From assembly GCA_028714035.1 (NCBI GenBank), contig JAQTNA010000001.1, positions 62,001-126,000 of the forward strand: a stretch of 64,000 nucleotides of DNA, given 5' to 3'. The notes beneath the pieces are model-generated. The model searched no databases and was not told the DNA's origin. It saw only the letters and a program-made list of their open reading frames with translations. A program made the position numbers and the translations under genes. The number at the start of each line of letters is the position of its first letter. Within the stretch, counting starts at the first letter, position 1. Below are positions 1 through 7,848 of this stretch, in pieces. The DNA is from Rhodocyclaceae bacterium (GTDB lineage: Bacteria > Pseudomonadota > Gammaproteobacteria > Burkholderiales > Rhodocyclaceae).

Positions 1-788
1 GCGGGGCCGCGCAGGATCAGGTCGCGCTTGGCCTCGCCGCCCCGCGCCGTGATGACGGCCTGGGTCACGCCCTTTTTCTTCAGGCGCGCCATGTAGTCGT
101 TGGCCATTTTCTCGGAGCGGTAGAGGCCCAGGGAAACGGCGTAGCGGTTCGGACCTTCTTCCTGCACGATGAAGAAATCCTGAATGCCCTTGGCCTTCAG
201 GTCTTCCACCCGCGCGTCCGCGGCCTGGCGGTTCTTCTGCGGCGGGATATGCACCCAGAAGCTGGCGGTCGAGGCCGGGATATCCTTCGATTCCATCTTG
301 ACCGCCCGCAGTCCCTTGAGAAGGGCCTCGGCCTTGTCCGCCAAGGGCAGGGGCAGGGTCGGCACCACCTTGCAGGCGGGCGGCTGGGCGGAGGGGGTAA
401 CGGGAGCCTTTGCCGCCGGAGCCGGTGCGGCCGGGGCTGGCGCGGCAGTTGGCTTGGCCACGGGCACCGGCGTGGGTGGGACGGCCGGCGCAGGGGGGAC
501 GGCCGGAGCCGTGGTGGCAGCGTTGGGGGCGGGCGGCGGTGCGGCAGGCTTGTCGGCGGCGGCTTTTGCGGGGACCTCTGCCGCGATCGCCGCGGCGTCC
601 GCCGGTGCGCTGGCTGCCGTGGCGCCCGCGGGCGGCTCACGTACCACGCGCACCTTGTCCGCCGCGATCTGCCGGGCGAGGCGTTCCCCTTCTCCGTCCG
701 TGCCCCGGTCCAGATACCCGAGGCCCAGGGACAGAAGAACGAGATTGACGATGACGAGGATGATGACCAGTACGCGCAGGATAGGCAT
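1..788 (-). CDS. SPOR-domain membrane protein (partial, runs off left edge)
   Basis: Reading from the ATG at 788 gives at least 262 residues with no stop before the window edge, so the C-terminus is missing. A single hydrophobic segment at residues about 4-24 is followed by a long Ala/Pro-rich linker (about 55-150) and then a SPOR-like region from about residue 175 (segments FWVHIPPQ, YAVSLGLYRSEKMAN). SPOR domains bind denuded peptidoglycan at the division septum, and this layout (one inner-membrane helix, periplasmic linker, C-terminal SPOR) is the usual one. No partner gene is visible. The exact cell-division role is inferred from the domain only. Confidence 0.8.
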   Translation of the reverse strand, partial: MPILRVLVIILVIVNLVLLSLGLGYLDRGTDGEGERLARQIAADKVRVVREPPAGATAASAPADAAAIAAEVPAKAAADKPAAPPPAPNAATTAPAVPPAPAVPPTPVPVAKPTAAPAPAAPAPAAKAPVTPSAQPPACKVVPTLPLPLADKAEALLKGLRAVKMESKDIPASTASFWVHIPPQKNRQAADARVEDLKAKGIQDFFIVQEEGPNRYAVSLGLYRSEKMANDYMARLKKKGVTQAVITARGGEAKRDLILRGP

Positions 789-926
789 GGGGCGCAAGCT
801 TACCCGATTCGGTTTTGGTTTCAAGCACTCATGCCGTAAAAAACCGGCAAAAGCCCCCCGGGGCCGGGAAACGGGAGGTGGCGGTGCTCTCGGAAGCGGC
901 AGCCGGAAGCGGTATCATGCGTCCCC

Positions 927-1571
927 ATGGAAAAATGCAAGAACGTGGCCGAGCCGGGAGGCAGGGGGATTTGGGCGTGGATCTGCGTCAGCCTCTTGCG
1001 GCTCGCAGGCTGGCGCCTGGAGTACCAGCCACCGCCCGGTCCCAAGGCCCTGGCCATCTTCTACCCCCATACTTCCAACTGGGACTTCGTGCTGGCCATG
1101 CTGGCGAAGGGGGCGCTCGGACTGCCCCTGCGCTGGGCCGGCAAGGACAGCCTGTTCCGGGGGATATTCGGCGCCTTCTTCCGGGCGCTGGGCGGGGTGC
1201 CGGTCAACCGGCGCGAGCGCACGGGCTTCGTCGGCCAGATGGCCGAACAGTTTCGCCGCAACCCGGTTTTTTACCTGGGCATGGCACCGGAAGGAACCCG
1301 CTCCCTGACCGAGGGCTGGAAATCCGGCTTCTACCACCTGGCCCTGGCCGCCGGGGTGCCCCTGGCCCTGACCTTCCTGGATTTCCGCAGACGGGAGGTC
1401 GGCGTGCGCGCCTACTTCCGCCTGACGGGTGACGAAACCCGCGACATGGCCGCCATCGCCGCCGTGTATGCCGGCGTGACGGGCAAACACCCGGAATTGC
1501 AGTCGCCCATACGGCTATTGAGTCGTACGGAAACTCAAAAACCTGCGAACGTCACGAGAGCTTCCAGGTAA
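927..1571 (+). CDS. Lysophospholipid acyltransferase family protein (PlsC-like)
   Basis: 214 aa. The HX4D acyltransferase motif is present (HTSNWD, H48 and D53) and the second substrate motif reads PEGTRS at 121-126, so the catalytic core of the glycerolipid acyltransferase superfamily is intact. A hydrophobic stretch lies at about 14-28. The short length and the HTSNWDF form resemble the stand-alone acyltransferases of Proteobacteria rather than canonical PlsC. The substrate (1-acyl-glycerol-3-phosphate or another lysolipid) cannot be told from sequence. The last 37 nt overlap the 3' end of the convergent yqiA-like gene. Confidence 0.85.
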   Translation: MEKCKNVAEPGGRGIWAWICVSLLRLAGWRLEYQPPPGPKALAIFYPHTSNWDFVLAMLAKGALGLPLRWAGKDSLFRGIFGAFFRALGGVPVNRRERTGFVGQMAEQFRRNPVFYLGMAPEGTRSLTEGWKSGFYHLALAAGVPLALTFLDFRRREVGVRAYFRLTGDETRDMAAIAAVYAGVTGKHPELQSPIRLLSRTETQKPANVTRASR

Positions 1572-2098
1572 TCCTCGAAGCGGGTGAAGCTATGGTCGCC
1601 ACCGGGAAGGACCGTCTGGCGTGCGCCGGCGTAATGGCGCACGGCGGCGCGGTGGTCCAGCACCTCGTCCCCGGCCTCGGCCAGCAGCCAGTAGCGCTTC
1701 GGCCGCGTGAGGGTCTTCGGCTCCAGGGCGCGCAACTCGGCGACGTGGCTTGCGGTGAACTCGAAGGCCCCGCCGGTATGGAAGTTTCTCTGCGGGCCGA
1801 GGAACAGGGTCGGGTCCACCGATGACAGCACCACCGGATTGATCAGCGCCGCCTTGAGTCCGTGCCTTTCCGCGAGGCAGGTGGCGTAGAAGCCGCCGAG
1901 CGAGCTGCCCATCAGGGTGGGGGGCGTCTCGCTCCGGGCGATGACGGATTCCGCCAGAGCCATGGCCGCCTCTGCCGATACGGGCAGTTGGCCACACCAG
2001 AACCGGTCCGCGAGCCCCTTCTCCGCCATGTACTCTCCCAGCCTCTTCGCCTTGGCCGAAGCGGGAGAGGAGCAGAAGCCGTGGAGATAGAGGAGCAT
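1535..2098 (-). CDS. yqiA: YqiA/YcfP-family alpha/beta hydrolase (esterase)
   Basis: 187 aa from the ATG at 2098; a frame extension to 2155 exists, but family members begin at MLLYLHGF, as here. Features are the oxyanion region LHGF, the nucleophile elbow GSSLGG and the C-terminal catalytic histidine in GGDHSF. The family comprises small cytoplasmic esterases acting on short acyl or palmitoyl-CoA esters in E. coli. Immediately upstream (5' side) lies a 7-bp-periodic palindrome, and no strong Shine-Dalgarno is visible. The C-terminal codons overlap the convergent acyltransferase gene. Confidence 0.8.
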   Translation of the reverse strand: MLLYLHGFCSSPASAKAKRLGEYMAEKGLADRFWCGQLPVSAEAAMALAESVIARSETPPTLMGSSLGGFYATCLAERHGLKAALINPVVLSSVDPTLFLGPQRNFHTGGAFEFTASHVAELRALEPKTLTRPKRYWLLAEAGDEVLDHRAAVRHYAGARQTVLPGGDHSFTRFEDYLEALVTFAGF

Positions 2099-2109
2099 GG
2101 GGCTTACGC

Positions 2110-2206
2110 CAGAGGCTGGAGGCTGGTGTTTCAGAGGGGCTAGGGTGTGAAACATGCGCGCGGAAATTAACCCTAGTCTCTAGCCTCTAGTCCCTAGCCT
2201 CTATCT
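2110..2206. repeat. Heptad-armed palindrome, CTAG class, copy 1
   Basis: Fills the gap between the uppP stop (2207) and the yqiA start (2098). The right arm consists of tandem 7-mers of the TCTAGCC / TCTAGTC / CCTAGCC type (2172-2203). The left arm has the complementary AGAGGCT / GGAGGCT / GGGGCTAGGG units (2111-2147). The centre holds a GC-rich hairpin core (ATGCGCGCGG). The same architecture recurs at 3672 and 22040. Confidence 0.75.
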
Positions 2207-3034
2207 TCAGGACGGATTGGACCAGTCCACCAGGCCGTAGTGCCAGGTGGCCAGCACGGCGATGCCGAAGGCGATGCGGTACCAGGCGAAAACCAGGAAG
2301 TTGTGGTGGCTGATGTAGCGCAGGAGCCAGCGCACGCACAGGAAGGCGGAGATGAAGGAGGCGACGAAGCCCACGCTCCACATGCCCAGGTCGTCCATGT
2401 TGAGCAGGGCGCGGTCCTTGTAGGCGCTATAGCCGCTGGCGGCGAACAGGGTGGGAATGGCGAGGAAGAAGGAAAACTCCGTGGCCGCCTGGCGCGAGAG
2501 GCCGAAGAACAGCCCGCCGATGATGGTGGCGCCGGAGCGGGAGGTGCCGGGGATCAATGCCAGGCATTGGGCGCAGCCCACCAGGAAGGCATCCATGTAG
2601 CCCATGTCGTCCACGCTGCGCACTTCCACCACGTGGTCGCGCTTCTCGGCCCAGATGATGAAGAAGGCGCCGACGATGAAGGCCGTGGCCACGGACACGG
2701 GGTTGAACAGGTGGGCCTTGATGGCCTTGGAGAAGAGCAGCCCCAGGGTGGCCGCGGGCATGAAGGCGATCATGAGGTTCAGCGTCAGGCGCCGTGCCTT
2801 CCTCTCGGTAAACATCCCTCCCAGGGTGGCCATGATGCGTACCCGGTATTCCCAGCACACCGCCAGGATGGCGGCCACCTGGATGACGATCTCGAACAGC
2901 TTGCCCTTCTCGTCGTTGAAATGCAGCAGATCGCCGGCCAGGATCAGGTGCCCGGTGCTGGAGATGGGCAGAAACTCGGTCAGGCCCTCGACGATGCCGA
3001 GGATCAGGGCGTGGAGAAGGGTGAGGTAATCCAT
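2207..3034 (-). CDS. uppP: Undecaprenyl-diphosphatase UppP (BacA)
   Basis: 275 aa, close to the 273 aa of E. coli UppP. It dephosphorylates undecaprenyl pyrophosphate to recycle the peptidoglycan lipid carrier and is associated with bacitracin resistance. Two family motifs are clear: the N-terminal acidic motif [14 protein letters not shown] and the later [10 protein letters not shown] carrying catalytic Ser/Arg. About eight hydrophobic segments indicate a polytopic inner-membrane enzyme. The ATG at 3034 gives [10 protein letters not shown], the normal family start. It is probably cotranscribed with yqiA across the 7-mer palindrome. Confidence 0.95.
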   Translation of the reverse strand: MDYLTLLHALILGIVEGLTEFLPISSTGHLILAGDLLHFNDEKGKLFEIVIQVAAILAVCWEYRVRIMATLGGMFTERKARRLTLNLMIAFMPAATLGLLFSKAIKAHLFNPVSVATAFIVGAFFIIWAEKRDHVVEVRSVDDMGYMDAFLVGCAQCLALIPGTSRSGATIIGGLFFGLSRQAATEFSFFLAIPTLFAASGYSAYKDRALLNMDDLGMWSVGFVASFISAFLCVRWLLRYISHHNFLVFAWYRIAFGIAVLATWHYGLVDWSNPS

Positions 3035-3130
3035 GGCAGGTGTTGGCCTAATCGGTGAAAGGCGGCATTATCCCTGAAAACCCGGTTTGAAATGCCAGGA
3101 TGCCTAAGGGCTCAGGAAAGGAAGGACGAT

Positions 3131-3679
3131 ATGGGCGGAAATCTGTCGGTGGCGACCCTGGGAGGCGGCTGCTTCTGGTGCCTGGAGGCGGTGTTCCTGC
3201 GCCTCCAGGGCGTGGCGGAGGTGGTGTCCGGCTACTGTGGCGGACCTGGCCCGAATCCCTCCTACCGGGAGGTCTGTTCCGGGGACTCCGGCCACGCGGA
3301 GGTGGTGCGGATACGCTTTGATCCGGAGCAGTTGTCCTACCGGAAGCTTCTGGAGGCGTTCTTCGCCATCCACGATCCGACGACACCGGATCGGCAGGGG
3401 AATGACGTGGGCAGCCAGTACCGCTCGGTGATCTTCTGCCATTCCCCGGAGCAGGAAGCGCAGGCGCGCGCCCTGATGCGGGAACTGGAACAGGCGGGCT
3501 CGGCGCCCATCGTCACCCAGGTGCTGCCGGAGGCGCCATTCTTTCGGGCCGAGGCCTATCACCAGGATTATTTTGCCCGGAACCCCGGTCAGCCCTATTG
3601 CCAGTTCGTGGTGGCGCCCAAGGTGGGCAAACTCGCCCGGAATTTCGGGAATCTGTTGAAGGGGGAAACCAGGGGCTAG
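3131..3679 (+). CDS. msrA: Peptide-methionine (S)-S-oxide reductase MsrA
   Basis: 182 aa from the ATG at 3131, chosen over an in-frame ATG at 3092 because GGAAAGGAAGGA lies just before it and the family starts close to the active site. The catalytic motif GCFWC is at residues 13-17 (nucleophile C14), and a further Cys sits in the C-terminal NPGQPYCQ segment as a likely resolving cysteine. It repairs oxidised methionine using thioredoxin, and a thioredoxin gene lies just downstream in convergent orientation. The TAG stop is part of the first CTAG unit of a 7-mer palindrome. Confidence 0.95.
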   Translation: MGGNLSVATLGGGCFWCLEAVFLRLQGVAEVVSGYCGGPGPNPSYREVCSGDSGHAEVVRIRFDPEQLSYRKLLEAFFAIHDPTTPDRQGNDVGSQYRSVIFCHSPEQEAQARALMRELEQAGSAPIVTQVLPEAPFFRAEAYHQDYFARNPGQPYCQFVVAPKVGKLARNFGNLLKGETRG

Positions 3680-3767
3680 AGACGAGAGGCCAGGGAGAAT
3701 TTGGCGTGCGCTCTGCGCACGCACACCAAACCCTGGTCCCTCTAACTTCCTATCCTCTCGCCCCTGA
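3672..3767. repeat. Heptad-armed palindrome, CTAG class, copy 2
   Basis: Sits between the convergent msrA and thioredoxin genes. The left arm begins GGGGCTAGAGACGAGAGG, the right arm is CCTCTAACTTCC / TATCCTCTCGCCCC. The centre contains a strong hairpin, GGCGTGCGC-TCT-GCGCACGC (about 3702-3722). The msrA stop codon (3677-3679) is the CTAG unit itself. It may act as a bidirectional terminator, but lacks a T-run. Confidence 0.75.
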
Positions 3768-3772
3768 TGTCC

Positions 3773-4144
3773 TCAATTCGCCTTGGACTGTTCCTCGGCG
3801 ATCTGGCGGCGCACTTCTTCCATGTCCAGGCCCTTGACCTGGGCGATCAGGTGATCCAGGTGGGCGGGCGGCAGGGCGCCGGCTTCCGAATAGAGGATGA
3901 TCTTTTCGCGGAACACCATCAGGGTCGGGATGGAGCGGATGCCGAAGGAGCCGGCCAGTTCCTGCTGTTCTTCCGTGTTCACCTTGGCAAACACGATGTC
4001 CGCATTCTTTTCCGCGGCGGCCTCGAAGGTCGGGGCGAAACTGCGGCAGGGGGCACACCAGGGCGCCCAGAAGTCAATGATGACCGTGGCGCCGGTCTCT
4101 ATGGTCTGCTGGAAGTTGTCCTGGGTGAGTTCTAGGGTGGCCAT
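3773..4144 (-). CDS. Thioredoxin-fold protein with WCAPC active site
   Basis: 123 aa with a full thioredoxin fold. The redox motif reads WCAPC (C30, C33) in place of the usual WCGPC, and the cis-proline follows in SIPTL (P73). The C-terminus extends about 15 residues past a canonical thioredoxin with a charged helix. It likely serves as a cytoplasmic disulfide reductase; no signal peptide is present. The Gly-to-Ala change in the active site should shift redox potential or partner choice, so it may not be the main TrxA. Its convergent neighbour msrA encodes a thioredoxin-dependent enzyme. Confidence 0.9.
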   Translation of the reverse strand: MATLELTQDNFQQTIETGATVIIDFWAPWCAPCRSFAPTFEAAAEKNADIVFAKVNTEEQQELAGSFGIRSIPTLMVFREKIILYSEAGALPPAHLDHLIAQVKGLDMEEVRRQIAEEQSKAN

Positions 4145-4216
4145 GGGGGTGTCCTCGGTGATGGGGGAAGTTCCTGGTGCGTCGCCCCGCCGTGAGGGCT
4201 TGGTAATATAGTCACC

Positions 4217-5149
4217 ATGAACCGCGAAAGTATATCAGGAAGTTCTTATACAGGACGCTTCGCGCCATCCCCCTCGGGGCACTTGCACTTCGGTTCGCTG
4301 GTGGCGGCGCTGGGCAGCTACCTGGATGCGAAGGCGGCGGGCGGACGCTGGCTCCTGCGCATGGAAGACCTGGACACGCCGCGCAACGTGCCCGGCGCGG
4401 CGGAGGACATCCTGTCGACCCTGGAAGGTTACGGCTTCCAGTGGGACGGCGAGGTGACCTGGCAGAGCCGGCGCCAGTCGCTCTACCGGGAGGCGCTGGA
4501 GCGGCTGAAGGGCGCCGGGCTGGTTTTTCCCTGTGGGTGTACGCGGCGCGAGATCGCGGACTCCCGCACCGGGCATGTGCCGGGAAGCGAAGTCCGCTAT
4601 CCCGGAACCTGCCGCCATGGGCTGGCACCGGGCCGGCAGCCCCGTTCCTGGCGCTTCCAGGTTCCGGAAGGCGAGGTGTTCTTTCCCGATCGGGTCCAGG
4701 GACGCATCGTCCAGGACGTGGCGGCCGCGGTGGGGGATTTCGTGCTTCAGCGCGCCGACGGACTCTTTGCCTATCAACTGGCGGTGGTGGTGGACGACGC
4801 GGAGCAGGGCGTGAACCGGGTGGTGCGCGGTGCCGACCTGCTGGACTCCACGCCGCGCCAGATCGCGCTGCAAAGGGCCCTGGGGCTGCCTGCGCCCGAC
4901 TATGCCCACCTTCCGGTTGCCGCCAACGCCACCGGGGAAAAGCTGTCCAAGCAGACCAAGGCCAGGGCGCTCGCCGGCCTGCGGCCCCAGGCGGTGCTGG
5001 CCACGGCCCTGGAATTCCTCGGCCAGGAGCCGCCCGCCGGACTGGAAGAAGCCTCCCTGGACGAATTCTGGACCTGGGCTGTTCCCCACTGGGACATCTC
5101 CCGGGTGCCCGGGCGCCATTCCCTGTCGGCGCCGGAAGGTTTTGGCTAA
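4217..5149 (+). CDS. gluQ: Glutamyl-Q tRNA(Asp) synthetase
   Basis: 310 aa, matching the roughly 300-aa GluQ-RS family, a truncated GluRS paralogue lacking the anticodon-binding domain. It attaches glutamate to the queuosine base of tRNA(Asp). The class I signature is SGHLHFG (residues about 20-26), the KMSKS-like motif is KLSKQ, and the zinc-binding insertion CGCTRREI ... RYPGTCRHG is present. The ATG at 4217 is followed within 13 residues by GRFAPSPSG, the conserved start region of the family. Divergent from the thioredoxin gene. Confidence 0.93.
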   Translation: MNRESISGSSYTGRFAPSPSGHLHFGSLVAALGSYLDAKAAGGRWLLRMEDLDTPRNVPGAAEDILSTLEGYGFQWDGEVTWQSRRQSLYREALERLKGAGLVFPCGCTRREIADSRTGHVPGSEVRYPGTCRHGLAPGRQPRSWRFQVPEGEVFFPDRVQGRIVQDVAAAVGDFVLQRADGLFAYQLAVVVDDAEQGVNRVVRGADLLDSTPRQIALQRALGLPAPDYAHLPVAANATGEKLSKQTKARALAGLRPQAVLATALEFLGQEPPAGLEEASLDEFWTWAVPHWDISRVPGRHSLSAPEGFG

Positions 5150-5162
5150 ACCGGTTTCAGGT

Positions 5163-5663
5163 TCAGCGCCAGAGCAGCCGGTTGCCCAGGTGGCCCAGGA
5201 CGGACTGGGGGCTGAAGCGGCCGAGGCCTTGCAGGCGGGACAGGCTCAGGCTGGGCATTTCCACTGCATCCAGGGTGTTCTTCACCAGAAGGCCCAGTTC
5301 GGTGTCGCCTTCCATGAGGAGGCGTCGGCTGAAGAACAGGGTGTCCGGGTCTTCCTCGCGCAGCGCCAGGGCGAGGAAATCCCGGGCGCGGGCGCTGATG
5401 GTGAGATCGGGGGCGGCGCCATCGAAGCTGGGCCGGAAGCCGCGCTCGGTCAGGGTGAAGCGCAGCGACATGCCGGCGTCCGTGACCCGGATCTTCAGAT
5501 GCTTGCCCAGGAGCGGCTCCAGGGGTTCCTTCGGGATGAGCCGGCCCATGGCCAGATTGAGCGCCGTCACCAGGATGAAGGCGGGCGGCTGCTGGGGCAG
5601 GCGTTCGGCCAACTGGGCGAAGGGCTTGGGCAGGGTGAAGTCCGGCAGTTTCGGCAGGTTCAT
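5163..5663 (-). CDS. ubiT: UbiT, SCP2-domain ubiquinone biosynthesis protein
   Basis: 166 aa SCP2-like lipid-binding protein. Immediately upstream on the same strand are the two U32-family genes ubiV and ubiU; together they form the UbiTUV set that makes ubiquinone without oxygen. UbiT is thought to carry the hydrophobic quinone intermediates, paralleling UbiJ in the aerobic pathway, and a ubiJ gene is also present at 19607. The N-terminus MNLPKLPDFTLPKP is typical. The spacing of 16 nt to ubiV supports one operon. Confidence 0.9.
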   Translation of the reverse strand: MNLPKLPDFTLPKPFAQLAERLPQQPPAFILVTALNLAMGRLIPKEPLEPLLGKHLKIRVTDAGMSLRFTLTERGFRPSFDGAAPDLTISARARDFLALALREEDPDTLFFSRRLLMEGDTELGLLVKNTLDAVEMPSLSLSRLQGLGRFSPQSVLGHLGNRLLWR

Positions 5664-5679
5664 GGCAGAAGGGGCGGGG

Positions 5680-6597
5680 TCATTCGCCCTTGGCTAGGTT
5701 TTCGACGAGGTCCAGGCCGGGCTTGCCGTACCAGAAGCCGTTGCAGGGCGCGGCCAGTTGCACGGCACCCAGGGATTCCCAGGCGGCCTCCGGCTGAAGC
5801 TTGCCGTCGAGGAAGTCACGGAACAGGGCGATGGCTTCGCTCATGTGTTCCGACTGGGGGCTGAGCCGCGCGAGCGCGACGCCCATCTTCGCCATGCCCG
5901 GCAATTCCGGCAGCAGATTGTACACCTTGGAGGACTGGGTCTGGATGCCGTTCAGGGTCAGGAAGGGCTCGCCCTCCCGGGTGGAGAGGGCCAGTCCGTC
6001 CGGGTAGGCCAGGCAGCGGAACTCGCAGGCGTCCTTTTGCAGGTTGAAGTGCCGGGCGGTGAAGCAGCGGGCGGACCAGGCGAGCGGCAGGCGACCATAG
6101 GCGAATATCTCCGTTTCCATGCCTTCCGGCATCTCCGCCAGGATGCTCGCCAGCTGTTCCCGGCTCATTTCCGGGGCCATGACCCAGCGGGTGGCGCCCA
6201 TGCCGGCCAGAAGCTTCAGCGTGTGGCCGTTGAAAATATTGAGCGTGGGCCCGGCGACGAAGGGCACGCCGGCTGCTTCCAGCAGTCGTACCGCGCCCAT
6301 GTCGTTCGCCTCCACCCCCACGCGCCCCTCCTTGCCGGTCTCCACCAGGCGCCGCAGGGTCTTGAGGTCGGATTCCGACTCCAAGAGCGCCTGGGATGAA
6401 AGCACCACTTCCTTGCCGGCGGAAAGCAGATTCTCCGCGGCTTCGAACCAGTCGGAGAGACGCATCTCGTGTCGGCGCGAGCAGACGGTCTCGCCCAGAT
6501 AGACCACGTCCACCGGCGCCAAAGCCATGGCGGCATAGAAGTCCATGGTCATCTGGCGCGGCCAGTAATAAAGCAGGGGGCCGAGGGCTAGTCGCAT
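5680..6597 (-). CDS. ubiV: UbiV, U32-family Fe-S protein of anaerobic ubiquinone synthesis
   Basis: 305 aa. The four [4Fe-4S] ligands known for UbiV appear as C39, C178, C191 and C195 with family spacing (VCS ... SARCF ... ACEFRC). With UbiU it forms the complex that hydroxylates the quinone ring using prephenate instead of O2. The start MRLALGPLLYYWP aligns with the family N-terminus, so the ATG at 6597 is secure. The 70 nt upstream of that ATG consist of ten tandem 7-mers, leaving no recognisable Shine-Dalgarno. The operon is therefore interrupted by a repeat between ubiU and ubiV. Confidence 0.93.
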   Translation of the reverse strand: MRLALGPLLYYWPRQMTMDFYAAMALAPVDVVYLGETVCSRRHEMRLSDWFEAAENLLSAGKEVVLSSQALLESESDLKTLRRLVETGKEGRVGVEANDMGAVRLLEAAGVPFVAGPTLNIFNGHTLKLLAGMGATRWVMAPEMSREQLASILAEMPEGMETEIFAYGRLPLAWSARCFTARHFNLQKDACEFRCLAYPDGLALSTREGEPFLTLNGIQTQSSKVYNLLPELPGMAKMGVALARLSPQSEHMSEAIALFRDFLDGKLQPEAAWESLGAVQLAAPCNGFWYGKPGLDLVENLAKGE

Positions 6598-6600
6598 AAC

Positions 6601-6707
6601 GGTAAGCGGTAAGAGGTAAGCGGTAAGAGGTAAGAGGTAAGCGGTAAGCGGTAAGCGGTAAGCGGTAAGCGCGGGTACTATTACGGCCTCACCGCTTACC
6701 GCTTACC
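6601..6707. repeat. Heptad-armed palindrome, GGTAAGC class, copy 1 (ten tandem 7-mers)
   Basis: Ten perfect tandem units of GGTAAGC or GGTAAGA run from 6601 to 6670. A short centre (6671-6693) follows, then two inverted GCTTACC units (6694-6707). The array starts 4 nt from the ubiV start codon and fills most of the ubiU-ubiV gap. Related arrays lie at 20184 and 37172. Confidence 0.9.
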
Positions 6708-6737
6708 CATCTCCATCCTCTTTCACCGCCCACCAAA

Positions 6738-7751
6738 TTATTTCCAGGGCCGGTAGTAGGCGCCCAGGGTGTGGCTCTGGCCCTCGGACACCTTGTTCAG
6801 TTCGGACATCCAGGCGGCGCGGGGCGCGAATTTCTCTCCCTCGCGGCGGGCTGCATCCATGGCGGCGCGCCAGACCTTGGTCACCTGGGTCACGTAGGCC
6901 GGGCTTCTCTGGCGGCCCTCGATCTTGATGGCGGCGACGCCCATGGCCATGAGCTGGGGCAGCATGTCCAGGGTGTTCAGGCTGGTGGGCTCCTCGATGG
7001 CGTAGTAGGTTTCCCCCTCCACGTCGAAGCGCCCCTTGCACAGGGTCGGGTAGCCGGTGCGTTCATCGTCGCCGAAGCGGTCAATCAGGATGCCGTTCAG
7101 GCGGGTTTCCATGCCCTGGGCGGTCTGCTCCCAGCGCACGGACTTCGCAGGAGAACAGGCACCGTCGCAGTTGGGCGAGGTGCCCGTGGCGTAGGCCGAC
7201 AGGGAGCAGCGTCCCTCCACCATGACGCACAGTCCGCCGAAGCCGAACACCTCGATCTCCGCCCTGGTGTTGGCGATCACCTGTTCCACCTGGGCCAGGG
7301 ACAGCACGCGGGGCAGCACGGCGCGCTGGATGCCGAAGTGTTCCACGTAGAAATTGATGGCTTCGTAGTTGGTGGCCGAGCCCTGCACCGACAAGTGTAG
7401 GCGCAGGTCCGGATGGGTGTCTCGGGCGTAGGCCATGAGTCCCGGATCGGCCAGGATGATGGCGTCCACGCCGTAATCCGCCGCCCGGTCCACCGCCTTG
7501 GTCCAGCGCTGCCAGTTCTCGCTTTGGGGGTAGGTGTTGAGCGCCAGCAGAACCTTCTTCTTCCGCTCGTGGGCGTAACGGATGCCTTCCTTCATGGCGG
7601 CATCGTCAAAGTTCAGGCCATTGAAATTCCGGGCGTTGGTCTCATCGCGGAAGCCCAGGTAGACGCAGTCGGCACCGTTGTCCACGGCGGACTTCAGCGC
7701 CGGCAGACTGCCGGCCGGGCAAACGAGTTCCATGGTGTGGGCAGCGGGCAT
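6738..7751 (-). CDS. ubiU: UbiU, U32-family Fe-S protein of anaerobic ubiquinone synthesis
   Basis: 337 aa. Cysteines C175, C182, C199 and C238 reproduce the 7/17/39 spacing of the [4Fe-4S] ligands of E. coli UbiU. It acts with UbiV in the O2-independent hydroxylation steps of ubiquinone biosynthesis in the cytoplasm. It is the first gene of the ubiU-V-T operon. Its promoter region holds an FNR-type dyad at 7814-7827 with a TATAGT -10 element placed for class II activation, and a GGGAG Shine-Dalgarno precedes the ATG at 7751. Expression under oxygen limitation is therefore expected. Confidence 0.94.
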   Translation of the reverse strand: MPAAHTMELVCPAGSLPALKSAVDNGADCVYLGFRDETNARNFNGLNFDDAAMKEGIRYAHERKKKVLLALNTYPQSENWQRWTKAVDRAADYGVDAIILADPGLMAYARDTHPDLRLHLSVQGSATNYEAINFYVEHFGIQRAVLPRVLSLAQVEQVIANTRAEIEVFGFGGLCVMVEGRCSLSAYATGTSPNCDGACSPAKSVRWEQTAQGMETRLNGILIDRFGDDERTGYPTLCKGRFDVEGETYYAIEEPTSLNTLDMLPQLMAMGVAAIKIEGRQRSPAYVTQVTKVWRAAMDAARREGEKFAPRAAWMSELNKVSEGQSHTLGAYYRPWK

Positions 7752-7778
7752 GGGGTCTCCCAGACTGGCAGGACGAAA

Positions 7779-7827
7779 GGCCCGGACTATAAGGGTGGCA
7801 GGGCAGGAATGGATTGACCCAGGTCAA
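7779..7827 (-). promoter_or_regulatory. FNR/ANR-type class II promoter of ubiUVT
   Basis: On the minus strand a perfect dyad TTGACCTGGGTCAA (7827-7814) is followed by exactly 22 nt and then TATAGT (7791-7786). In a class II FNR promoter the box centres at -41.5, which requires this 22-nt spacing, so transcription would start near 7779, 28 nt before the ubiU ATG. FNR consensus is TTGAT-N4-ATCAA; GTCAA half-sites occur in ANR/DNR-type sites. Confidence 0.75.
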
Positions 7828-7848
7828 AGGTCCGGGGGCCGTTCCCGG

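Noticed and set aside
6601-6707. Tandem repeat as a possible CRISPR array
   Set aside because: Units are 7 bp with no spacers, and no cas genes are present.
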